Below are positions 11,740 to 24,948 of a DNA stretch of 64,000 bases, one piece after another; position 1 is the stretch's first letter; each line of letters begins with the position of its first letter. This stretch comes from Rhinopomastus cyanomelas (Eukaryota; Chordata; Aves; Bucerotiformes; Rhinopomastidae). Below the pieces are notes generated by a model that saw only the letters and a list, made by a program, of their open reading frames with translations, was not told the origin of the DNA and ran no database searches. The stretch lies in contig VXBP01009311.1 of the NCBI GenBank assembly GCA_013400115.1, positions 31,169-95,168 on the forward strand. The letters run 5' to 3'. Position numbers and translations under genes: made by a program.

Positions 11740-12609
11740 AAAGCTTAGTGCCCTATGGCGCATGCAGTCAATGGAGTATTCTTCCTACAGGAAAGAACGT
11801 CTTCTAACGCTGAGGATACTGGGTGTAAGACTCCAAGCGCTGGCAGCAGCCTGCAGAGGTGGCTGTGTGAAAGACATAAGGGCTGCCCTGTGCTAGACAC
11901 AGCCAGATCCAGCAGACCCACGGAAAAACACAGCTGAGCCAAGATGATGGTGCCTCTGGGAAAATCTATTTAAGAAATGGCAAAACAGTGAGAAATCAAG
12001 GCCAAAAAATGTGAGAACCTGCCCTGCGAACAGCAGATTCACAGAAGTACAATATGAAGGTTCCAGGACCACAGTGGAGCCGATATTTCTCTGCAGCCTG
12101 TAGACAGGACCACTTCACAGCAGATGTCCAAACTGCAGTGCGTGGAAAACTCTACAGAGGAACAGGTGGATATTTCCTAAAGGACTGTAGTTTATGGAGA
12201 AGATCCAAGCTGGAGGAGGTGAAACAGAAGAAAGAGAAGCAGAGAGGAGTTATTATGGACTGACGGCAAACATAATTCATACATCCTCCTGCATCTGTAG
12301 GGCCAGGTGTAGAGGAGTCAGGAATGAAGGAATGAAGATGAGCCTGCAAAGAAGGGGGAGGCGAAGAAAATTTGGGTTTTTTTCTTTGTTCCTTATCATC
12401 AAACTCTATTTTAGTTGGCATTAAATCAGATTAACTCTCCCCTAAACTGAATGTATTGTACTTAGAAGGGTAATTTGTAAGTGACCTCTCTGGCTTTATC
12501 TCAGCCCATCAGCTTTCTTGCCTTATTTTCTCCCCTGTTCTGTTGAGGAGACAAAGTGAGAAAGCAGCTGGGTGTGTGTCTGGCAGCCAGCCAAGGTCAA
12601 TCTACCACA
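11740..12609 (+). mobile_element. Avian endogenous retrovirus solo LTR, degenerate
   Basis: This matches a widespread avian ERV LTR family that I recognise by its order of phrases. GCCTCTGGGAAAA comes first, with a TATA-like TATTTAAG at 11967-11974. A series of TGCAGCC and GGAGAAGATCC units with short internal periodicity follows, then ATTAAA at 12420-12425. The end is a CTTTATCTCAGCCCATCAG to GCAGCCAGCCAAGGTCAA terminus with CACA near 12609. No internal retroviral genes flank it, so it is a solo LTR. The 5' boundary is approximate. Confidence 0.7.
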
Positions 12610-15544
12610 CTTAGAAAAGACAGAACAGGCTTTGTCTTTCTCTTTTTGTGAGAGAATATGCCGTGCTTGTCTGTCTATCCTAGTAGAAGTGCCCAGACTA
12701 AAAGCCAGAGCTCAGTTTATAGGTATAAATTGTCGTACATCATTCTCACCTTTCAGCACACTCTCTGCTCATCAGTGGAAAAAGGACAATGAAAATTGTC
12801 AGGTGATTATATTTCCACATGTAAGGTTTTGAAATCTAACAAAATGTAAATTATTGCCTCAGGTTTTATGTGATGTCTGTCACTGTTCTGCTGAACTGTG
12901 GACACTAGTATGAAAACCAGAATACAGACGCATCAACCTCACTTTCTTGTACACACGGTTTGCAATCAAAAAAACGTATTTGTTCACAAAAAGATTTTGT
13001 CCAACATAGCAAATTTAGCAGAACAGCTGTTCTGATATGACATAATACCCCTCTGGAAAGCTTGCTTTGGAATAAAGGCATCTTTTCCTCTTCCAAAGCA
13101 TCTTTTTTTCACTTCTAAAACACCTGTGCCCACAACAGCTACTACAGAATGAATTACTTAACAATTTTGTGTATTTACATCAAGAGTGGCAAAGCAGCAT
13201 GAAAGAAACCAGATTACTCTTTTCAAACTAAAGGACAAACTCAAGCCCCTTCAAAAAATGAAATGGCTGATTACATTCGTGCTGCACTTCATTGCATTAC
13301 ATTGTGAATCACTGCAACGTTACATCTGGTTTTCAAATTTAATATTCTAACCAGATCAGTTCCCAGACTAAGTTCATCCCCACACCACTTAAACACTACC
13401 TGCCACCCTGAAACAGAGATCATCTGAGTAGTCAGACAAAAACCAAAGACCAGATCAAGATAATGCCTGTGGGAAAGGGACCCCTTTTGCAGCAACTGCC
13501 TGTGAGGCCATCTCAGCTACCCAAAGGAGTTGCACTCTTAAATTTATCTGAATATTTGAAATACTTCATTGTGAAATAAAAGAAGATGTGTAAGAGCCCA
13601 AGAGGATTAACAGAAGGAACAATGGTTATTATGGAAAGGGGATTAAAACAATTTTTTGACTGTGGAATTTATTTTATGGGGGAGTTTGTACTCAGCTTTT
13701 GAGGTCTCTAGGCACTAGTCAATCCGTATTTAAAAAATTCAACAGAAAGAGAGTAAACAAACAGTAGAAAATAACTAATCACCACCCCCCAATCAAGTTC
13801 TGACTAAACAGCAGTCTTTATCAGCAGACTATTTCATACACATTGTCTATGAACTTTCTGTTAGGGGAAACACGCCCATACCTTGCATGCACACAAGTCC
13901 AACAAACAAACAAAAAACCTTAAGCAAAACAATTAAAATAAATCCCACACAACTTCATAAAACATCTAGAGCTCCTGGGAAACTGGTAGGGATACATAAT
14001 CATCATATCCCCCTTTCAAAGGTTAATGCACACAGTTTTCTGTCAGAATTCACGCTAAACTCCTCCAGACACTAGGGGCATGTGCACAGGCAAACAGTAT
14101 AGAATTTTTGAATCAGTGAAGTCATTTGAAAAAATCTCCAAAATGCACCAAGGCATGCTTCTGGTGCTCTGCCAAATTCTGTTTGTGGTTTTCAAATATG
14201 GACTACAGAGATGCACAAATATGTACTGTTTGGCAAGTGGTAATAATAGCCTACTATGAATTTAGAAACTCAAACTTTACTTAAGTTTTATTAGGTGAAA
14301 GAAAAAATAAATGGCATATTGTTTGGGCCCTGTCTTTATATCCTTTTGCCATCTTCCTGACACTTGCTAAAGCAAAGAAGCCCCCTAAGTCCAGAATGCC
14401 CTTTTTAGATAACTTTAGTGCAGGAATTTCAAATGGAAGTTTCAGAAGTCTAATGCATTTAAAATGGAGCTTGCATTGTACCTGCTGTTACTCTAAGACA
14501 CTTCCAAAATTCTGGAAGTCCCCCTGTGGAAATCTCTAATACTTCAGTTTCTACCACAGATCCATTTGGAATTAGTTAAAGGCAAGCCTATTGGAATGTC
14601 AGTCTTGTTCCTGCACTGTGCCACAGGTACACAATATGCACAATGGATTCACAGGCTTACTGTAACCAACATCCACAGGGCTCTTCCTCCTCTTACTAGC
14701 ATTAGGCTGAATGACTGCTTCACAATTTTCTACACTTTAAGGCTCAAAACACAGGAATTTCAAACAAAGCTTTATTCTACATACTGAAATGACTACAGCT
14801 TTCTGCAAATAATCTTCAGTTTAATCTGAATCTACCAGGAATATAAACACGAGTGCTATCATCTGCTATAAAACACATAAAACGTTGTGCAGGGTCAATC
14901 TGTTTATAGTCTGTCACTTTCCTCAGTTTATAGGTAAGAATAAAAGAGTTACACATGGGAAAATGTACAGAAACCAGGAAACTTTAGGAAAAAAGATAGA
15001 AAGGGTTGCAATATTGACAGTGGCTCTTTGTTAATTGAGTCCCATGTGTGAAAGCTACAGAAAGATTAGTTTATACAGCTGCTGTTGTTTGTCAAAACAT
15101 TGCTAACAAGGTTCATATGTTAAATCTGAGCATCTCCTTTCGGTCCCTAAAAAAAGAATGACCACACTAAATTCTATTACAAACCTTGATTGAGGAAAAT
15201 CACTTATTTCCTAGGGAATTCAACTATTTCAGATTATTCTTATTGCATTATGACAAACAGCATTTCTCAAACAATCCTCTACCAAAGGAAGATAGTGTTT
15301 GGAGAGTACAGAGATAGAAACAGAAAGGACAAGGACTGCCTTGTAAACAAAAAAACTAATACTGCAGTTATTGCCGGCAGAAATCAAGACCTTTAAAATC
15401 AAACATGTCCATAACTCAATAAAAAAATCAACTACTGTGCCCTGAAAATAGGAGGAACTAAGGTTCACTATGTTTTCTTAAAAACTCACCAAAAATATTA
15501 GGTGGGCTACAAATTTAATTAAATGAGAAAGCTCTAGAGCTTGC
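12610..15544 (-). other. NFIB intron 2 sequence, nothing recognised
   Basis: No supported exon, RNA gene or transposon in this stretch. Confidence 0.5.
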
Positions 15545-15995
15545 TAAATCAAGCCCATCTCTCCATTCCTCTATGCAAATGGACAACCAAGTCTTGCAAA
15601 GAGGGAAGATAACTAGTTGGAGCTACCTGATACCGCTGAGCTAGGTCATGTTACAAGGGTGGGCTACATTGCTAAGTGGCAGCTGGGTAGTTCAAAGGAA
15701 GCCTGGTAGAAGACACAAGCTACATCTGAAAAGTTACATCCTCCCCTTGACACATGGCCTGCCCCTGCCTTGTCACTTGAACTGGAAAGGAGCTATCTGA
15801 GAGGCCAGTGTTGACCACTCCCCTGTTCACATTGCTATTACAAATATGTGTGTATTTGCATGGCATTTTGTAGGCAGCTGTATGTAAACCTCAGCTGCAC
15901 TGTAAGCCAGCTGGCCAGAACTGAGAGCCTCTTCATTGCTACCATGTGCTTAGCTGGCTCATCAAATAAAGAAAGTTTGCTGGGTCTGCTTACAA
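15545..15995 (+). mobile_element. Possible ERV-type LTR fragment
   Basis: The segment is more GC-rich than its surroundings. Near its end AATAAAGAAAGTTTGCTGGG looks like the U3/R polyadenylation part of an LTR. It contains repeated CAGCTGGC phrases. No matched ends were found, so it is listed only as a candidate. Confidence 0.25.
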
Positions 15996-16298
15996 AATAT
16001 GCACTTGCTTCAATTTTCTTAATGTAGATTCTGTCAAACCCACGTTAGTATAAAGCATAACCCTGGAAGGTGAGGTCAGAATTCTTTGTGTAAGAATGAG
16101 GCTGTGACAAAAACAGCATGTTTCATACCAGTGCCCAGTAGCGACCCAAAACGTAACTGTGCTTTGTCTTCTAAAACTGGATGCATACAAGTTGGTGCCA
16201 CACAAAACTAGTGCAAAGAAGACAACCAACAGGAACCATACTGATAAGCGCAGGCAGTAAACTGGCTTTAACTTTCAACAGTTGAAATATGGCCAGTT

Positions 16299-16457
16299 TT
16301 GCCCAGGGTGGTTGTGGAGTCTCCTTCACTGGAGATGTTCAAGACCCACCTGGATGTGTTACTGTGTGACCTGGTCTAGGTGATCCTGCTGTGTCAGGGG
16401 GATTGGATTAGATGATCTTTCGAGGTTCCTTCCAATCCGTAATGATTCTATGATTCC
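16299..16457 (+). mobile_element. CR1 LINE 3' fragment
   Basis: It starts in the TGCCCAGGGTGGTTGTGGAG part of the CR1 3' end and runs through GATTGGATTAGATGATC to an ATTCTATGATTCC tail. Heavily 5'-truncated (about 160 bp). Same subfamily as the next copy, 300 bp away. Confidence 0.93.
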
Positions 16458-16759
16458 AAGCACTGCACGTAAAGGATTTTCTCTTCAAGCTGCCATTGAT
16501 TCTGTTTGGCCTAAGGAAAGTTGCTTAATACTTTAACTAAAGATACTTTTTATTTTCTGTAGTTGTCATACATGCTCTGAGTTTTCAGTAGCTTCAGTAC
16601 ATGTAGTCTTTCATGTGTGTGCACATCTCTCACATGTTTAGCTACATTTTTTTTAATAACAAAAATTATTAAGAAAAAAATTATTTTCTTCTTTTCATAT
16701 GTTGGAGGGGATGTTCAGGAAATTAACTATTTTTTGGGTTGAACTGAAGTCTATATTAG

Positions 16760-17340
16760 TAAGGGGGGTGGTTAGCAGATCAAAGGAGGTTCTTCTCCCC
16801 CTGTACTCTGTCCTGGTGAGACCAGAGCTGGAGTATTGTGTCTAGTTCTGGGCTCCTCGGTTCAAAAGGGATGCGGAGCTGCTGGAGAGGGTCCAGCGCA
16901 GGGCAACAAAGATGATGAAGGAGGTGGAGCACCTCCTTTATGAGGAGAGGCTGAGGGAGCTGGGTCTTTTTAGCTTGGAGAAGAGAAGACTGAGGGGTGA
17001 TCTCATTCATGTCTACAAATATTTGCGGGGTGGGTGTCAGCAGGATGGAGCTGGGCTGTTCTCAGTGTCATCTAGTGATAGGACGAAGGGCAATGGTTCT
17101 AAGCTGGAATGTAGGAGGTTCCACTTAAGTATGAGAAGGAACTTCTTCACAGTGAGGGTGACAGAGCACTGGAACAGGCTGCCCAGGGGGGTTGTGGAGT
17201 CTCCTTCTCTGGAGACTTTTAAAACCCGCCTGGATGTGTTCCTGTGTGATTTGGTCTGGGTGATCCTGCTGTGTCAGGGGGATTGGACTAGATGATCTTC
17301 CGAGTCCGTTCCAATCCGTAATGATTCTATGATTCTATGC
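16760..17340 (+). mobile_element. CR1 LINE, 5'-truncated, with intact 3' tail
   Basis: This is a 580-bp copy of the ORF2 C-terminus plus the 3' end. Translation of 16912-17295 gives the MMKEVEHLLYEERLRELGL and VTEHWNRLPRGVVESPS phrases in one open frame. The tail is ATGATTCTATGATTCTATG. It looks fairly young, with few indels. Confidence 0.95.
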
Positions 17341-18819
17341 TTTACACTGACATGCTACAGGTCGAAAGTTCATCTCATTCACATGAACAAATGCATCTGT
17401 TTTATAAAGGACAGGCTTCTTAAAAACCTGGACTTGCTTAGATTTTTCACTATTCAACGAATGTCTGAGAACCCTACCTGCCATGCATTTTCACATATTT
17501 ACTCTGTATAACAAGAATAATGTGCCTTCAATTCATAAAGCATATAAGATGCTTTTATTTTGGTACTGTTATCTGGATTAAAGCTGTGCCAGGGTCATAC
17601 TTCTGTGGTTTCCAAGAACCTCTTCAGTGTTCTGCCAAAAATATACTCTAGAAATGTGTCAGGTTTTTTCAGTTCTTATACAGAGTTTGAACTGCCTGCA
17701 AAAGAAACCATGCTACCCAAAAACTTGACAATGAACTCTAATTAATAGTCTTCCCTATATCTTATAGGCCATAATGTGCATTTGTAATTTGATATTTTAT
17801 TTTAAAGTCTATCAAACACATTGTCCAATATATTTCCATGGGAAGAAAGCAGATTACTTAAATGGGTAATATGTACAGTATGAACTGAAAAACACTTCTA
17901 GATATTTTTGCTCCTGAGCTGTTGGCATTTGTGCACACTGACAGTCAAAAATGAAAACTCCTTGCTGCTTCTGAAGAGTTTTGAAATTCAAAAATTGAGA
18001 AAAAGATACTGTCATTTTAAAATGCTACAAATTTCTTTCTAAAATTAAAATGAATAGTTGAAAATCAAGAGCCTGTTGTTGAAAATTTGCTGTCGTCCTA
18101 GAATTTCTTAGGGCTAGAGAGTATTACAAATTATCTTATTTGCACCAATGGCAATGACAGCATCACAAGAACAAGCACCATCACAAGAATTCTCAAGACA
18201 TTCCCAGCATAATCCAGTAGTGTGACCTCATCCTTTAAATTTACATGTATGTTTAGTTTGTTCATTTTGCTTCAAACAGGTAAAATTTCATCAAAACCTA
18301 TTTAATTCCTCTTAGTAAAACCAAAAGCGTAACTTTGTCTGCTGTCTCCTGCTCTCTGTTTCACTGTATTAAGCTTTTGTAATGACTGAAAAGATTAAGA
18401 AATGTAAGTGTTAACTACAATTAAAAGAAAGATGGTTTTGTGAAATGAAATCTTAGCTACTTTTCAGAGTTTCCTCTATTTATAGGAATTTTTTCAAGTA
18501 TCATAGAGAAAAGTTAAAAATCTAAGCATTTACGGGTATGAGAGCAGTACTTCCCTGACTTCAGATTTTACTGTCAGAGCTAAGATACACAAACAAAATA
18601 GCTGTCACAAAGAATGTGACTTAGAATATACATTTCATGCTTGTGAAAAAACATATTCTTATTCATACTGAAGGATATCTAGAAAGTATGTTTAGAATAT
18701 CATATGACAAATTAATAGACATAATCACTTTAATGATTTGCCTTACCTAGCGAAAGAAAATAGCTAAGAATATCAGAATGCAGCTGAAGTATGCTGAGAG
18801 ACCTCACACTGCTTGAAAT
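17341..18819 (-). other. NFIB intron 2 sequence, nothing recognised
   Basis: AT-rich, no supported feature. Confidence 0.5.
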
Positions 18820-19166
18820 ACTTCCCTTATGAGGAGAGACTGAGGGAGCTTGGTCTCTTTGGCTTGGGAAAGAGGGGACTGAGGGGTGACCTCATTAATA
18901 TCTGTAAATATTTGAAGGGTGGGTGTCAGGAGGATGGAGCCAGCCTTTTCTCAGTGTCATCTGGTTATAGGGCAAGGGGCAATGGTTGTTAAGCCAGTGA
19001 GGGTGACAGAGCATTTGAACAGGCTGCCCAGGGTGGTTGTGGAGTCTCCTTCACTGGAGATGTTTAAAACCCACCTGGATGTGTTTCTGTGTGGCTTGGT
19101 CTAGGTGATCCTGCTGTGTCAGGCGGATTGGTCCCTTCCAATCATTAATGATTCTATGATTCTATA
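18820..19166 (+). mobile_element. CR1 LINE 3' fragment with internal deletion
   Basis: The copy starts at the CTTCCCTTATGAGGAGAG part of CR1. Between GGCAATGGTTGT and GTGAGGGTGACAGAGC about 50 bp present in the copies at 16760 and 58544 are missing. It ends in ATGATTCTATGATTCTATA. Confidence 0.93.
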
Positions 19167-20475
19167 CACCACTGCCTCAACAGGGATGAAGATCCTACTG
19201 AGCTGGAGCTGAACCAAGGCACAGGAAGGCACTGATTTCAAACACCTCCTGTCAGACACCAAGTTTTGAATCTGTGTAACAGTATTTCCAGATACAGCAA
19301 GATAAAGTAGTGTACTCATACAAGTAACTGTTGCTTCACTTGGGCAGCAAATGAGGGCATGCTGTTTTAAGAGGAAAATTATGCAAAACTCTATTTTACA
19401 TTCCACATCGCAGCAAAATAACAGCACATCCTATTTTCTTAATGACTTAAGGAGGTACATTGGATCTGATGAAGAAGATCATTACTTCTCCTGACATACA
19501 AGACTGCAATATAGAAAACTTTGGAAATGTGACAAGAAAGCACTTGTCAAGAATCAAGGAAAAAAATCCCCAAACCAAGCCAACAGCAGAACTGTCCAGT
19601 AAAACATAAATGCCCTCCAAACGTTTGTCACTATATTTGGATTTATCCTAACACAAACACATAAATTCAGAACCTGAAGAACAGACAGTATTCCTCAGGG
19701 GCTGAGGCAGGGAGGGTGGGACAGTGTTCGTGATTACATTTGGGCAAACTGACCTTACACATGTGCTATTTTGAGAGCATTTTTCTATGCAGTTCCAAAA
19801 AAAAATTCTGTTGGCTTACATTACTAATTGCTCCTAGCAAATGAGGAAGACAATATTTTGCATGTCTTTCTCCCCCCTGTATCTTTCATATTAATATCTA
19901 TGCAAATAAATGCAAAAATAGTTTTGCCTTCAGTCCCAAGAAGTATTCCCTGGAAGTCTGCATTTTGTAATTTTAGTCAATAATCATTTTCTTTCTTCTC
20001 TTTTTAAAGGTAGTACAGTTGTACATTCAGCATAGGTGTGATCTTTCATAGAGCTAAACATATAATCTATATTTACCAAAAAAGACATTAAAAAGTATTG
20101 TCCTCTTCACAAAAGCAATTGCTTCTGCGCAAAGCAGAACAGTTAAGATCTCGTTGTACATCATTAATAATATAATTGCCAATGACTTTGCACCTTAAAA
20201 CATAATGGAAATGTGCATTTAGGATAGAGGAGGAATTGGGGCAGGTACAGTGTGGAGATAGAGGTGCCACAGAGGGAAAACACATAGGAGGAATGTTTTC
20301 CCCTTATGAAAAGTCTGTTTAATTATGAATCTGGAACATTTAACAAAACTTGACCCATAATAACCAGATTATTATCATTATTATAAGATACTGAGAAGAA
20401 AAGAAGACTGTGTATAAAAGCACTGTGTTTGAATATGTCTCAAGTCAAACTGCACACCAACTTCATTTTATATTA
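19167..20475 (-). other. NFIB intron 2 sequence, nothing recognised
   Basis: No supported exon or transposon. Confidence 0.5.
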
Positions 20476-21424
20476 CAGAACCATAGAGTTATTGAGGCTG
20501 GAAAAGACCTCTAAGACCATCAAGCCCAGCCTATCACCTAACATCACCAAAACACAGACCATGGCACTAAGTGCCACATCCAGTCTTTTCGTAAACATCT
20601 CCAGTGTTGGGGACTCCACCACCTCCCTGGCCAGTCCATTCCACTGTTTGATCACCCTTTCCATGAGGACAGGCTTCCTAGCATCCAACATAAACCTTCC
20701 CTGGAGCAACCCCCATCTACAACTTCCCTTCAGGTAAAGTAATTGTAGAGAGTGATAAGGTTCCCCCTGAGTCTCCTCTTCTGCAGGCTAAATAACCCCA
20801 GCTCCTTCAGCCTCTCCTCATAAGATTTTCCTTATAGTCCCTTCACCAGAACTCATTGCTCTCCTCTGGACCCACTCCAGCACCTCAATAAATTTCTTGA
20901 AGTGAGGTGCCCACAACTGTCCCCAGTACTCTAGGTGAGGTCTCATCAGTGCTCAGCACATGGGAAGAATTACATCCCTGGTCCTGCTGGCCACGTTGTT
21001 CCTGATACGAGCCAGGATGCCATTGGTCTTTCATGCCACCTGGGCACACTGCTGGCTCATGTTCAACCTGTTGTCAACCAATACTGCCAGACTGCTCTCC
21101 GGCCACTCATCCCCCAGTCTGCAGCTGCAGAGGGTTATTTTGGCCAAAGCGTAGGACCCTGCACTTGGTCTTGTTAAACTTGTCCAGATCTCTCTGCAAC
21201 ATCTTCCTGTCTTCCAGCAGATCAACACTGCTTCCACACTTGGTGTCATCTGCAAATTTACTAAGGGTAGATTCAATTCCCTCATCCAGGCCATCAGTGA
21301 AGATGTTGAATAGAACTGAGTTCAGTACTGATCCCTGGGGGACACCACTGGATGCAGCACCACTGTCTGTGCCCGGTCCACATTCTAGCTTTTGTATATT
21401 GTCCAAGATAACCCTTGGTTATTA
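20476..21424 (-). mobile_element. CR1 LINE in reverse orientation, includes reverse transcriptase C-terminal part
   Basis: Starting from the complementary CR1 3' end (CAGAACCATAGAGTTATTGAGG), the copy runs back into ORF2. On the minus strand, 21107-21406 encodes the reverse transcriptase phrases SGVPQGSVL and, further on, FADDTK, which holds the catalytic Asp pair of the polymerase palm. Small frame breaks elsewhere show that the copy is dead. It belongs to a different and older-looking CR1 type than the 16760 and 58544 copies. Truncated at about 950 bp. Confidence 0.93.
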
Positions 21425-23045
21425 GGCTTTCAAGATTATTTAATAAATTACAGGGATGTGAAAGAGTAATCATCAGAAGCTTTTAAAAGGTCAGAAAAAG
21501 TTTAAAGAATATACTACAGTCTAGAGGAATAGCAGGCTTCTGTCCACCAGCTCTGCAGCTTCTGACAGCAGGCTAGCACTGCCAGCGTATCTGCCATCTT
21601 AACCCATTTGTCTGATGGCATCAGTAGCAGTAGCTTATTGCCGACTGTACAGCTCATGGAAAACCCAGACCGCTGTCAGATTGCAGACAGTGACTGTCTC
21701 AGTGATGCAGACTTCAGGAAGGTTCTTCTCCTCCCACCATAAATAATCCAACTGTGTTGCTAAGCTCCTTTTGTATTTTCTACAGCTCTTTTATGTCTGT
21801 GCATAAGGGACAGTGAATAATATCTCATTTCTATCTTCAGCAACCCAGCCCAAGGCATGCAGCTAACACACAACATCTCCAAAATGCAAAAAAAATTTGC
21901 CCAGTACTGTGACACCACACACTCCTGTGTGTTAAGAAACCAGGCCCACAGAAGCAGGGAGTCAACCAAGCTATGGCAGTGGTCTGTTGTCCCACCTACA
22001 CCAGACCTCCAAGTAAAGTCGCAGAAGATACTCAGCTGCAGCAAGTGTTTTCTTCTAGCCCAGATAATTTTTTACTCAGAGTTTTCTTTGACAGTCATGA
22101 GATTATCACAGTTGGTGCAACAGATGTTGGTCTCTAGGATCCTGTAAAACCTGCTTTCTCGTGTGCAGACCCTTTGAAATCAGTGGGATTTATGTAAATA
22201 GGGATTTGCAGAATTAGGTCTACAGACTAGAGTCTGCAGTACTTCACTCATACATGTTCTAGTTTTGTTGCCTGGGAACCCAATATATCAGGATAGCTGC
22301 TGAACAGGCCAAGAAACCTTTACAGAAGCAGAAGGACTGAACACAGTTCCTGCAGCATTAATTGAGCATTAACATGTTATGCTACTGTAAACAACCTCTC
22401 CTGAGTCACATAAGGTTCAGAAAGATCAGACCTGATCCATATTAATGTGCAAAATATGAGTGGCCCTTGAAGTTACATAACTGGGGAAAAGGGAAAAAAT
22501 AAATTATTTCTTTGTTTTTACTAAATGGAACTTGACATTGGACATGCATATTATCCTCTGCCAGCATCAAAACCTACACCTGAAAGTATTTTGTGTACAG
22601 GAACTCTGGCTTGTCATTGAGACCTATGAAAGAAACTACTGTTCAGAAGTCAACAAACTTCTCTGGCATAGGAGTTTCAAAATTGGTGGGACTAGCAATG
22701 GAGATTGTGTTCTCCACTGTCTCCTCCTCCCATACAATCTTGGGCAATGCCTGGCCACTCCTCCCTAGCCCCACATGCACTGTTGTCTCTGACTTCATCC
22801 ACTCCCCTCAGGTTCTGGCAGGAGCTGGATTATAGCTGCAGTTTCCATTGGCAAGGAAGCACATACAACCCATGGCTACCAAGCAGTCTAATGTGACAGA
22901 CTCCAAAAAAGCTGAAGAATGAAAGCTGTCTCTGTGGAGACACTTATTCTCAGAAGCTGGGAAATGCTGCTGATCCATTTACTCATGCCCTCTGACGTCT
23001 AGGAACGCAGTTACTCTGCCACTCAGGAGTGTATCACTAGGCAAT
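21425..23045 (-). other. NFIB intron 2 sequence, nothing recognised
   Basis: No supported feature. Confidence 0.5.
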
Positions 23046-23552
23046 GCGTGCCACTGGTGAGGCTTCACTTCCAACAGTACATTGTTCTGGGTCCCTTACA
23101 ACAAGAAAAATATTTATATGCTGGAACATGTCCAAAGAAGGGCAACAGAGCTGGAGAAGGATCTAGAACACAAGTTTTGTGAGGAATGGCAGAGGGAACT
23201 GGGGTTGTTGAGTCTGGAGAGAAGGAAGCTGAGGAAAGACCTTGTCACTCTCTAGCAAGGTTGGTGTTGACCTTCCACATAGCAACACAAGCAGAAATGT
23301 CTTTAAGGTGCACCAGGGGAGGGACAGATAGGATATTAGGGGAAAAAAATCTTCATTGCAATGGTTGTAAAGCTTTGCAACATGCTGCTTGGGGAAGTGG
23401 TTTAGTCATCATCCTTGAAGGTATTTGAAAGACATGCAGACATGGTGTTTACGCATACGGTTTAGTGATGCACTTGGAAGTGTTAGCTTTACAGTTGCAC
23501 TTGAAGATCTTGAGGATCTTTTCCAACTCAAACAATTCCATGATTTTTATGT
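23046..23552 (+). mobile_element. Old diverged CR1 LINE fragment
   Basis: Recognisable CR1 order despite decay: CACTGGTGAGGCTTCACTT, then CTGGAACATGTCCAAAGAAG, then GAACTGGGGTTGTTGAGTC, and finally GATCTTTTCCAACTCAAAC near the 3' end. No preserved frame. Confidence 0.8.
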
Positions 23553-23843
23553 GCCACTTTCAGGTAGGTTTTATGCTACCAGTGGTACAGAAATCAGTCG
23601 AAAAAACAAAGTAAAGCAGCTTTGTCAATTATATACCCAATAACCATTCAAACAGAAAACTACATACCAAAAAACACATCAAAAACACATAGTCTGGCTA
23701 ATTGCTTTTTTTATTATTACTACTAATAATAATAAAAAAATCACACATAGCACTAACGTAAATTCAAAAGAGGCTGGACACATTCCAACTGAGACATTCT
23801 GTCAGAGCAGGTCCGAGTCCTCCCACAAGGAGCAATGTACATA

Positions 23844-23867
23844 AAAAGGCCATTTGAATGGCCTTTT
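23844..23867. repeat. Perfect 10-bp hairpin with TTGA loop
   Basis: AAAAGGCCAT and ATGGCCTTTT are exact inverse complements separated by TTGA. Too short for a microRNA precursor by itself. No neighbouring gene signal. Confidence 0.8.
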
Positions 23868-24736
23868 GCTTTCTGCAACCTTGTGAGCTTGCTCAGACTT
23901 CACCATTATACCTTCACGTATCACTCTGTTATGCCACATAAGCAAACTTCTGCAGAATCACCTTTAAAAATTCTTGAGGTTTTTTTGCAATTTATATGCA
24001 ACGTGTAGATTAATCATTAAATTCTGGTCTGTGCATTTTGACACCTGCTCCTAAGACACCACAATGAAGGCCAAGGAACTGATGCATACATGTGCTACAA
24101 CAAAACTGTCACTAATCACTGCTTCCCAAAATCCCATAAATCACTGGTCATATCTGCATGATCCAATAGTGTTACTTGATAGCCTCTTTTTAACCACATC
24201 TGTCAGACTCTGACACAGGGTGCCTATCAATGTCAAGAAAACTGTCATGAGTACAGGGAAGACAGAATATCTTGTTATACAATGATATGGGGTTTAAGAA
24301 AATGTCTGTGAATAGCCCTCTCTTTAGGTTCCTCACCAGACGGAACAGGGAGTTCTGTGTTAACACTCATCCTAGTGTGAAACACATCAGCAAACCCAAT
24401 TTACCATTAATATGGCTTGAATTCTGACAAGGTCAAACAGTTTGAACTATACTTAAAAACACTTTTGTCTTACTGCAATATGATAATGTGTTCTAAGACT
24501 CTATACCTCAAGAACACGGCTATTCTGCTCTGATTTAACCAAGGCTCAGAAGCTAATGCTTGGCATTGTGCTTCAAGTTAATTGCTGCAGAACAGCAGAG
24601 GAGTCCAGCACAGCACCAAGAGACTGAGTATGCCCTGCTGACCAATACAAACTAAGCAGGCTGTGTCCCAGAAAGCAACTACAGATCAGCAGAAGTTTGA
24701 AACAGCATTTGGGTGATTTTATTTGCTTATTATTAT

Positions 24737-24948
24737 CAGAAGGAACTTCTTCACACTGAGGGTAACAAGAGCATCGGAATAGGCTGTCCAGAGGGTTGTG
24801 GAGTCTCCTTATCTAGAGACGCTTAAAACCTGCCTGGATATGTTCCTGTGCAACTTGTTCTAGGTCATCCTGCTGTGGTGGGGGGATTGGACTAGATGAT
24901 CTTTCAAGGTCCCTTCTGAACCCTAAAGATTCTACGAGTCTATGATTA
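24737..24948 (+). mobile_element. CR1 LINE 3' fragment
   Basis: It runs from AGAAGGAACTTCTTCACACT through GGGGGATTGGACTAGATGAT to a degenerate tail. Truncated to about 210 bp. This is the last transposon before the long repeat-free block around the NFIB exons. Confidence 0.92.
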
